Assembly: GCA_035764045.1 (NCBI GenBank) | Contig: DASTZX010000045.1 | Span: 1-8,959 of the forward strand | Direction: 5' to 3' | DNA: 8,959 bases | Origin: JAVDCA01 sp035764045 | Lineage (GTDB): Bacteria > Pseudomonadota > Alphaproteobacteria > Rhizobiales > Xanthobacteraceae | The notes under the pieces: model-generated | Databases searched by the model: none | Told to the model about the DNA's origin: nothing | Seen by the model: only the letters and a program-made list of their open reading frames with translations | Translations under genes and position numbers: made by a program | Shown: positions 1-7,333 of the stretch, piece by piece | How the letters are laid out: every line of letters begins with the position of its first letter | How positions within the stretch are numbered: the stretch's first letter is position 1

Positions 1-26
1 TAGCTTGCGGTTGCTCGCAAATGAGC

Positions 27-75
27 GCCCCGCTGGCACCGGTGCTCCCCAGTCCACAACCGCCGCCAGCGGGGC
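27..75. repeat. 11-bp perfect inverted repeat (possible terminator)
   Basis: GCCCCGCTGGC at 27-37 is exactly complementary to GCCAGCGGGGC at 65-75, with a 27-base loop that itself contains the palindrome CACCGGTG (37-44). It lies about 40 bases past the stop codon of the minus-strand acyl-CoA ligase, where a terminator or mRNA-stabilising hairpin would be expected. No T-run follows the stem on the minus strand, so a classical intrinsic terminator is not shown. A smaller hairpin, TTGCG(5-9)/CGCAA(16-20), lies just beyond it. The structure is read directly from the sequence; the role is inferred. Confidence 0.5.
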
Positions 76-112
76 AAATCTCCAGCTGGCCCCGGCCGGT
101 CTCAAATGACCG

Positions 113-1753
113 TCACACCTCGTTCGCCATGTCGCGCGCCATGTCGCGCAGCTTGAACTTCTGGATCTTGCCGGTCGAGGTCTTCGGCAATTCCGAGAAC
201 ACGATGAAGCGCGGGCATTTGTAGCTCGCGAGATTTTTCCGGCACCAGTCGATCAGTTCGTCGCGGCTCGCGCTCGCGCCCGGCTTGAGCTCGATGAAGG
301 CGCACGGCGTCTCGCCCCATTTCTCGTCGGGCTTGGCGACCACCGCCGCCGCCTGCACGGCCGGATGCTTGTAGAGCGCGTCCTCGACCTCGATCGAGGA
401 GATGTTCTCGCCGCCCGAGATGATGATGTCCTTGGAACGGTCCTTGAGCTGGATGTAGCCGTCCGCGTGGATCACGCCGAGGTCGCCGGAATGAAACCAG
501 CCGCCCGCAAAGGCCTTCTCGGTCGCCGACGGATTCTTGAGATAGCCCTTCATCACCACGTTGCCGCGGAACATGACCTCGCCCAGCGATGTGCCGTCGC
601 GCGGCACCGGCTGCATCGTATCGGGATCGAGCACGTCGAGCGCTTCGAGCACCGGATAGCGCACGCCCTGGCGCGCCTTCTTGCCGGCCTGCTCGGAGGG
701 GCCAAGCGCATTCCAGCCCGCGTTCCAGTCGTTGACCGCGGCCGGACCGTAGGTCTCGGTCAACCCGTACACGTGGGTGACGTTGAAGCCGGCGCCCTTC
801 ATGGCGGCGAGCACCGCCTCGGGCGGCGGCGCCGCGGCGGTGACGAACTCGACGACGTGGGGCAGCGCCTTCTTCTCGTTCTGCTGCGCGTTGAGCAATG
901 TCGACATCACGATCGGGGCGCCGCACAGATGCGTCACCTTGTGCTCGGCGATTGCCTGGAAGATCGGCGCCGCGCGCACGTAGCGCAGGCACACATGGGT
1001 GCCGGCGACGAAGGACAGCGTCCACGGGAAGCACCAGCCGTTGCAGTGGAACATCGGCAGCGTCCACAGATAGACCGGATGCTTGGCCATGCCGCAGGTC
1101 AGCGCATTCGCCATGGCGAGCAGATACGCGCCGCGATGGTGATAGACGACGCCCTTGGGATCGCCGGTGGTGCCGGAGGTGTAGTTGAGCGTGATCGCGT
1201 CCCATTCGTCCGCCGGCATGATCCAGGCAAAATCCGGATCCCCCTGGGCGAGGAGCGCTTCGTACTCGATGCTGCCGATCCGCTCGCCGGCCCCGGTGTA
1301 TTCGGGATCGTCGTAGTCGATCACCAGCGGCTTCGCCTTGGCGCCCGCGAGCGCGTCCTGCATCACCTTGGCGTATTCGCGATCGACGATCAGCACCTTG
1401 GTCTCGGCATGGTCGAGCGTGAAGGCGAGGACTGCGGCGTCGAGCCGGGTGTTGAGCGTGTTGAGCACCGCGCCCGTCATCGGCACGCCGTAGTGCGCCT
1501 CGAGCATTGCCGGCGTGTTGGCGAGCATGGCCGTGACCGTGTCGCCGCGCTCGACGCCGTGCTTGGCGAGCGCGGAGGCGAGCCGCCGCGCGCGGGCATA
1601 GAACTCCGCATAGGAGCGCCGCAGCGCACCATGAATGATCGCCGGATGGTCGGGATACACGGCGGCGGCGCGGTCGAGCAGCGTGAGCGGGGTCAGCGGC
1701 TGAAAATTGGCCGGATTGCGGTCGAGGCCGGTCTCATAGGGTGTCGCTGCCAT
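113..1753 (-). CDS. AMP-forming acyl-CoA ligase, DmdB-like (short/medium-chain acyl-CoA synthetase)
   Basis: This is a complete 546-residue member of the adenylate-forming (ANL) ligase superfamily, which makes acyl-AMP from a carboxylic acid and ATP and then transfers the acyl group to CoA; expected to be cytoplasmic. Visible core motifs are the phosphate loop YTSGTTGDPKG (191-201), YGLTETYGP (329-337), WFHSGDLG (419-426), the hinge and CoA-site stretch KDRSKDIIISGGENIS (437-452), and the C-terminal catalytic lysine K529 in TSTGK. The MFHCNGW stretch (234-240) and overall length fit the subgroup that includes 3-methylmercaptopropionyl-CoA ligase (DmdB) and related short/medium-chain synthetases. 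Motifs alone do not fix the substrate. The ATG at 1753 is chosen because GAGGG (1760-1764 on the minus strand) stands 6 bases before it; a TTG 16 codons upstream would add a basic stretch unlike the family. It has no close downstream partner, and the nearest upstream gene on its strand is a permease remnant ending 128 bases away. Confidence 0.93.
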   Translation of the reverse strand: MAATPYETGLDRNPANFQPLTPLTLLDRAAAVYPDHPAIIHGALRRSYAEFYARARRLASALAKHGVERGDTVTAMLANTPAMLEAHYGVPMTGAVLNTLNTRLDAAVLAFTLDHAETKVLIVDREYAKVMQDALAGAKAKPLVIDYDDPEYTGAGERIGSIEYEALLAQGDPDFAWIMPADEWDAITLNYTSGTTGDPKGVVYHHRGAYLLAMANALTCGMAKHPVYLWTLPMFHCNGWCFPWTLSFVAGTHVCLRYVRAAPIFQAIAEHKVTHLCGAPIVMSTLLNAQQNEKKALPHVVEFVTAAAPPPEAVLAAMKGAGFNVTHVYGLTETYGPAAVNDWNAGWNALGPSEQAGKKARQGVRYPVLEALDVLDPDTMQPVPRDGTSLGEVMFRGNVVMKGYLKNPSATEKAFAGGWFHSGDLGVIHADGYIQLKDRSKDIIISGGENISSIEVEDALYKHPAVQAAAVVAKPDEKWGETPCAFIELKPGASASRDELIDWCRKNLASYKCPRFIVFSELPKTSTGKIQKFKLRDMARDMANEV

Positions 1754-1759
1754 GGCATT

Positions 1760-1764
1760 CCCTC
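1760..1764 (-). promoter_or_regulatory. Ribosome binding site deciding the acyl-CoA ligase start
   Basis: GAGGG on the minus strand, 6 bases before ATG 1753. It supports the start MAATPYETG rather than the upstream TTG at 1801. I see no convincing promoter in the 128 bases between this gene and the permease remnant. Confidence 0.6.
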
Positions 1765-1881
1765 GTGCGGTCCGCCCACGTGTTTTTTCCTTCGGCCGCA
1801 AGCCGACGTTAGATCAAGATCGGACCGGATTGAAGCGAGCCAGCCTGCGACGCGGGTGCTCCGCGGCGGCATCCGGCGCGG

Positions 1882-2439
1882 TCAGCTGCGCATGAGGTCC
1901 GCCGCGCCCTGCCAGGCCAGCACGGCCGAGATGACCAGCACCAGCCAGTAGGCGAGACGGTAGAAGGTCTCGAGGCTGGTGACCCGGACCAGCCAGATGC
2001 CGGCGAAGTTTGCGGCAACCGCAATCGGCAGCAGGATCGCCGAGGTGGCGAGGGTTGCGGGCGAGAACTGGCCGAGCGCCAGATAGGGCGCGACCTTCAT
2101 GATGTTCACCAGGGCGAAGAAGATCGTCATGGTGCCGACCAGCGTCATCTTGGGCAGGCGCTGCGGCAGCACGAAGACCTGGAACGGCGGCGCACCGGCC
2201 TGGATGATGGTCGAGGTGAAGCCGGAGAGCGCGCCCCAGACGATGCCGCCCGCGGCAGTCGGCTTCCCGGTGCCCGGCGCGCGCCTGAACCAGGCATTGA
2301 GCACGAAGCTGATCCCGATCAGGCCGACCGCGAGGCGGATGGCGGCATCGGACACCACGGCGGCGGGCGGCCAGGCCCCGGCGACGCCGAACAGGGCGCC
2401 GATCGTCATCAGGGCCTCGTGATCCGCGCCGATGTGCCG
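1882..2439 (-). pseudogene. 5'-truncated TauE/SafE-family permease remnant
   Basis: The reading frame encodes the C-terminal two thirds of a TauE/SafE (sulfite exporter-like) inner-membrane permease. Recognisable parts are a helix with RLAVGLIGISFVLN, the conserved GALSGFTSTIIQAGAPPFQ loop, TLVGTMTIFFALVNIMKVAP, LPIAVAANFAGIWLV, and a last helix ending in ISAVLAWQGA. Family members are usually about 250 residues and begin with two or three helices carrying a Gly-rich KGGFSGLG-like motif. Those roughly 70-90 residues are absent. The similarity fades near residue SRHIGADHEALM, and prpE starts on the opposite strand about 100 bases further on, leaving no room for the missing part in any frame. 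The first ATG of the open frame (2544) would lie across the prpE start and encode non-family sequence. An internal ATG at 2409 would give 175 residues. A Pro-Pro in the first remaining helix (AWPPAAVV) also suggests decay, but no internal stop is present, so a short product may still be made. Confidence 0.62.
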
Positions 2440-2441
2440 GC

Positions 2442-2469
2442 TTGCAATGCGCTGCGCCTGCCGCACAAT
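2442..2469 (+). promoter_or_regulatory. Possible sigma70-type promoter for prpE
   Basis: TTGCAA (2442-2447) and CACAAT (2464-2469) are separated by 16 bases. Each matches the sigma70 consensus at four of six positions. The predicted transcription start near 2476 would fall at the beginning of the tandem repeat, placing the repeat in the early leader. The match is weak and could be chance; it is listed because the position and the repeat make sense together. Confidence 0.25.
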
Positions 2470-2473
2470 CACT

Positions 2474-2511
2474 TTCGCACTTGTTCGCACTTGGCACTTG
2501 TTGGCATTTGG
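2474..2511 (+). repeat. Tandem direct repeat (17 bp, 15/17 identical) in the prpE leader
   Basis: CACTTGTTCGCACTTGG (2478-2494) is followed directly by CACTTGTTGGCATTTGG (2495-2511), differing at two positions. At finer scale TTCGCACTTG occurs twice in tandem (2474-2483, 2484-2493), followed by GCACTTG and TTGGCATTTG. The array is AT-richer than its surroundings and ends 19 bases before the prpE Shine-Dalgarno. Its position suggests a binding site for a regulator or a leader element; alternatively it is a scar of the rearrangement that truncated the neighbouring permease. The repeat is seen directly; the function is inferred. Confidence 0.7.
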
Positions 2512-2530
2512 CCGGCCAGGATCGGCTGGC

Positions 2531-2536
2531 AGGAGG
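2531..2536 (+). promoter_or_regulatory. Strong ribosome binding site for prpE
   Basis: AGGAGG, a perfect Shine-Dalgarno core, lies 6 bases before ATG 2543. It fixes the start at MDARASRYHE. The in-frame ATG at 2432 would add 37 residues with no family resemblance, translated through the tandem repeat. Confidence 0.9.
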
Positions 2537-2542
2537 ACGCCC

Positions 2543-4518
<1,976 letters not shown>

Positions 4519-4522
<4 letters not shown>

Positions 4523-5334
4523 TGCACCGGCGCGACTTTTTGCGCCTCGGTGTCGCCGGCATGGCGGCGCTGCCGAGCGGGGCTCTGGGGCAAGACCTGA
4601 CGGACCACAAGATCGTCGGCCTGATCCTGCCGACCCTGCGGTCGGGCACGGTGATCGATCTCGTCCCGCTGCTGCCCAAGGGCGTGGGCCTGCTGCCGGT
4701 CTATCTCACATTCCACGAAGGCACCGCGGACGAATTCAAGCGCGGCTTCGACGGATATGAGAAGCAGATTGCGCTTCTTGCCGACCACGGCTGCGATCTC
4801 ATCCATCCGGAAGGCGCGCCGCCATTCATGGTGCGGGGGCTCGCCGCGGAAACCGCGCTGCTGAACGAGTGGCAGCGAAAGTACCGCACGCCGATGTTCA
4901 CCTCCGGCCAGAACCATATCCACGCGCTGCACGCGCTCGGCGTGACGTCGATTTTTGGCGCCACCTATTTCCAAGGCAGGATCAACGATCTCTACGCCAA
5001 ATATTTCGAGGATGCCGGCTTCGCGGTCCATGGCATGCAGGGCCTGGAGGGCGTCGAGTTCAAGCAGGTCCAGGATGTGCCTTCCTCCAAGATCTACGAT
5101 TTGATCAAGGCCGGCTTTGAGAAGAACCCGGACGCGAAATGCATCTACATCTTGGGATCCGGCTGGCGCACGCTCGACATCGTCGAGCGGTTGGAGCAAA
5201 GCCTGGGCGTGCCGGTCGTCCACCCGCAGACCGCGCGCGCCTGGGAAATCCGCAAGCGGCTGCAGGTCAACGAACCGATGCAGGGGTTCGGGACGCTGAT
5301 GTCGTCATTGCCGCCATTGCGCGATGCGATTTAG
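4519..5334 (+). CDS. Tat-signal Asp/Glu racemase / arylmalonate decarboxylase / maleate isomerase-superfamily protein lacking catalytic Cys
   Basis: This 271-residue protein starts with a twin-arginine-type signal: RRDFLRLG (4-11), a hydrophobic stretch, then ALGQ, so cleavage near residue 25 and export to the periplasm are likely. The rest has the two-lobe pattern of the Asp/Glu racemase superfamily: KIVGLILPT (31-39), FHEGTADEFKRGFDGYEKQIALL across 65-87, a middle GVTSIFGATYFQGRINDLYAKYFEDAGF segment (141-168), then GWRTLDIVERLEQSLGVPVV (215-234), which corresponds to the family's C-x-x-LRTLEVI...LGVPVV block. The catalytic cysteine expected at about 213 is Gly (ILGSGWRT). The first-lobe catalytic site reads HPEGAPP (96-102), also without Cys. 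Only C92 and C208 exist, neither aligned with the motif. The true substrate is unknown; it may be a non-canonical enzyme or a binding protein. The start overlaps the prpE stop by 4 bases; GGAG at 4508-4511 serves ATG 4519, while ATG 4522 is an equally plausible start, 6 bases after GAGGG (4511-4515). Confidence 0.8.
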
Positions 5335-5340
5335 TCCGCC

Positions 5341-6579
5341 CTACGGCACGCCGAGCTTGTGCATCGCGGTGAGGACCGCCTCGGCCGCCATCTCGCCGGT
5401 CCGGTAGGCGCCGTGCGCGGTCGAGTAGTCGTTGACCGAGCACGCCTCGCCGGCAAAGAACAGCCGGTCGTCGATCGTCGCGGCGAGCACCGAGCGCGCG
5501 CCGGCGTCTCCCGGCCGCGCATAGGAATAGGCGCCGAACGCATAGGGGTCGCGGCCCCAGGAGGAGCCGAACAGCGGCTTGAGGCGCTTGCGGATGCCGG
5601 CGCCGAGATGCGCCGCGACCTGGTCGATGGCCAGGCGGGCGAAGGCCTCGCCGCCCTCCGCTTCCAGGTCGCGCGCCAGCGAGCCGCCGAAATAGCATTC
5701 GATCACGGGGCGCCCGAACGGGCGGAGCTGATAGCTGCCGGTGAGCCGGTCGAGCGCGCCGAACAGGCGGGTCTCGACCGGGACGTCATCGGGTCGGTCG
5801 ATGTGCAGGAAGAACTTGTCATCGAGTCCGAGCGGCAGCTTGGCGGCGGCCGAAAGCTTGTCGGGCAGCGCCGGCACGAAGCGCGGCAGCTCGCGGGCGA
5901 TCATGCTGCTCGGCACCGCGACGATGACGGCGCGCGCGCGGATGTCGCCCTTCGGGGTCTCGATGCGGAGATGCCGGCCGGAATGGTGGATCGCGGTTGC
6001 GGGGCAGTCGAGCCGCACGTCGAGGGGGGCCGCAAACGCCTCGACCAGCGCGCCATAGCCCTCGAGCACGCGCCAGTTCTCGCCGCTGTCGCGATAGTTG
6101 TTGAGATCGTGCACCGAGACCTGATCGAGCTCGGCGCCGCTGATGTAGGTGCTCACCGAGTTGAGCAGCGCATTCCAGCGGTTGCCGGGCTCGAGGAAGT
6201 CCGAGGCCGGCCGGTCGGGGGCATCGGCCGCGACCGCGTGCAGGGTCGCAAAAAAACGGTCGGAAGCGGCGCGGAAATCCGCGAGGTCCTGCGCCGGGAA
6301 GCCGATGGTCCGCCGCCGCGTACCCCAGGGCGGCGGGGTGCGATCGAGCGTGAATCCGAGCGTCGCCGCGACCGCCGCCCATTCGTTCTCATCGGCCGAA
6401 TGCAGCCAGCCGCAGCCGAGGTCGAGCGGCAGCTCGGCGCTGCGCAGCGTCCAGGCGCGCCCGCCGAGGCGGCTGCGCGCCTCCAGCACGACCGTCCGAA
6501 CCCGGGTGGCCACAAGCCGCCGAGCCGCCGAAATCCCGGCTGCACCCGCTCCGATGACCGCGACATCCACTTCATGCAT
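5341..6579 (-). CDS. Flavin-dependent amine oxidase family protein (FAD-binding NAD(P)-like)
   Basis: This 412-residue protein belongs to the flavin amine oxidase superfamily (monoamine/polyamine oxidase, lysine-2-monooxygenase type), which oxidises amines using FAD. The N-terminal dinucleotide-binding fold is clear: VIGAGAAGISAA (8-19), then the acidic end of the second strand and the family arginines in LEARSRLGGRAW (32-43). Further motifs are LDLGCGWLH (52-60), a substrate-domain middle, and K255 in GLDDKFFL, the position of the conserved lysine near the flavin N5 in polyamine/monoamine oxidases. The C-terminal FAD-binding block is FFAGEACS...STAHGAYRTGEMAAE (374-400). There is no signal peptide, so it should be cytoplasmic or loosely membrane-associated. 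The length is at the short end for the family, but both FAD motifs are intact. The start ATG is the first in frame; no strong Shine-Dalgarno precedes it. It converges on the racemase-like gene with only 6 bases between stops. The substrate cannot be told from sequence. Confidence 0.88.
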   Translation of the reverse strand: MHEVDVAVIGAGAAGISAARRLVATRVRTVVLEARSRLGGRAWTLRSAELPLDLGCGWLHSADENEWAAVAATLGFTLDRTPPPWGTRRRTIGFPAQDLADFRAASDRFFATLHAVAADAPDRPASDFLEPGNRWNALLNSVSTYISGAELDQVSVHDLNNYRDSGENWRVLEGYGALVEAFAAPLDVRLDCPATAIHHSGRHLRIETPKGDIRARAVIVAVPSSMIARELPRFVPALPDKLSAAAKLPLGLDDKFFLHIDRPDDVPVETRLFGALDRLTGSYQLRPFGRPVIECYFGGSLARDLEAEGGEAFARLAIDQVAAHLGAGIRKRLKPLFGSSWGRDPYAFGAYSYARPGDAGARSVLAATIDDRLFFAGEACSVNDYSTAHGAYRTGEMAAEAVLTAMHKLGVP

Positions 6580-6607
6580 GGGTCTGGCGACTTCATTATT
6601 CTCTTGT

Positions 6608-6632
6608 GGAACCCGGCGCTCGCGGAAACGTG
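6608..6632 (+). promoter_or_regulatory. Candidate EcfG (general stress response) promoter for the DoxX gene
   Basis: GGAAC (6608-6612), a 16-base spacer and CGTG (6629-6632) match the alphaproteobacterial EcfG consensus GGAAC-N16/17-CGTT at eight of nine positions; the last T is G. It points at the DoxX gene, giving a leader of about 90-100 bases. The 153-base gap between the divergent oxidase and DoxX genes is the only place for their promoters. A stem GCGGAA (6622-6627) / TTCCGC (6636-6641) overlaps the spacer and -10 and is an alternative explanation for part of the pattern. Confidence 0.35.
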
Positions 6633-6641
6633 AGGTTCCGC
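6622..6641. repeat. Short inverted repeat in the divergent promoter region
   Basis: GCGGAA (6622-6627) and TTCCGC (6636-6641) form a perfect 6-bp stem with the 8-base loop ACGTGAGG. A second overlapping pair, GGAACC (6608-6613) with GGTTCC (6634-6639), also exists. Placement between two divergent genes fits an operator, but stems this short arise by chance in GC-rich DNA. Confidence 0.35.
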
Positions 6642-6732
6642 CGCCAAAAGGTGACGTCCGGTGGCCGTCCCTATGACATCATTTGGCGTTGGTGTCTCGG
6701 GTAGGGGCGCTTAGACGTGAGTCGAAATTCGC

Positions 6733-7227
6733 ATGAGCCAGTCCACCTCGATCCGCAATGAAGCCGCCTGGAGCGCCCGTGAGCGCGCGGTTGCATCTCC
6801 GGCTCCCGGCGCGATCGCGTCGCCGTACCGGGATGCGCTGCTGCTGCTCGGCCGTGTCCTTCTGGGTGGCATTTTCGTCGTCAGCGGTTACGGCAAGGTG
6901 ACGGGCGTCGCGGCGTTCAGCGCCAGTCTCGAGCGGCGGGGCGTACCGGCCGCGTCCGTGCTGGGGCTGATCGGCGCCTGCGTCGAGTTCTTCGGCGGAC
7001 TGGCGATCGTGTTCGGAATCGAGGTCCGCTATGCGGCGGCGCTGATGGTGGCTTTCGTCATCGTCGCGACCCTGATCTCGCACCGGTTCTGGGAATTCCA
7101 GGGCGAGGCGCGGGCGGGGCAAGTGACCAACTTTTCGAAGAACGTGGCGATCTGCGGCGGGTTCATCGTGCTGCTCGCCGCGGGCGGCGGCCGCGCCGCG
7201 CTCGAGCGGTTCTGGCGGCGGGCCTAG
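6733..7227 (+). CDS. DoxX family membrane protein
   Basis: This 164-residue inner-membrane protein of the DoxX/MauE-like family has four predicted membrane helices: about 35-54 (LLLLGRVLLGGIFVVSGYGK), 74-95, 99-116 and 137-152. The GRxLLGxxFxxSGxxK stretch at 40-55, the hydrophobic second helix with EFFGG (85-89), and the NFSKNVAICGGFIVL segment (133-147) are typical. About 30 polar residues precede helix 1 and look cytoplasmic. Members are often linked to redox or stress adaptation, but this protein's molecular function is not known. It is transcribed alone, divergent from the amine oxidase and convergent with the chemoreceptor. Only a weak ribosome binding site precedes the ATG. A candidate EcfG promoter upstream would fit stress induction. 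Confidence 0.87.
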   Translation: MSQSTSIRNEAAWSARERAVASPAPGAIASPYRDALLLLGRVLLGGIFVVSGYGKVTGVAAFSASLERRGVPAASVLGLIGACVEFFGGLAIVFGIEVRYAAALMVAFVIVATLISHRFWEFQGEARAGQVTNFSKNVAICGGFIVLLAAGGGRAALERFWRRA

Positions 7228-7246
7228 CTAGCGCATCAAGGCGGCC

Positions 7247-7310
7247 GTAGGGTAAGCGCAGCGGAGCGTGTCCACGCGGGCACGGCGCGTGCTGCGCCTT
7301 TGCCCACCCT
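7247..7310. repeat. REP-like imperfect inverted repeat between convergent genes
   Basis: AGGGTAAGCGCAGC (7249-7262) pairs with GCTGCGCCTTTGCCCACCCT (7291-7310, complement AGGGTGGGCAAAGGCGCAGC) through a bulged stem, and CACGC (7273-7277) with GCGTG (7287-7291) gives an inner stem. From memory, sequences of the type GGGTGGGCAAAGGCGC...CGTGCCCACC recur in intergenic DNA of Bradyrhizobium and relatives. Here it fills the gap after the DoxX stop and just before the chemoreceptor stop, where it could act as a two-way terminator or mRNA end stabiliser. The stem is seen; family membership is from memory. Confidence 0.6.
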
Positions 7311-7333
7311 CAGGCTGGCGCAGAATCTAGACG

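Noticed and set aside
1777..1788. CACGTG palindrome followed by six T as a terminator
   Set aside because: No plus-strand gene ends here, and a 6-bp palindrome has no usable loop.
365..1951. Plus-strand open frame of 528 codons
   Set aside because: It is antisense to the acyl-CoA ligase and has an Arg/His/Gly-rich composition typical of the complement of a GC-rich gene; there are no family motifs.
2432..2542. N-terminal extension of PrpE from ATG 2432
   Set aside because: A perfect AGGAGG stands before ATG 2543, the PrpE family starts there, and the extra residues have no family resemblance.
5359..6633. Plus-strand open frame of 424 codons
   Set aside because: It is the complement of the amine oxidase, whose FAD motifs are intact on the minus strand.
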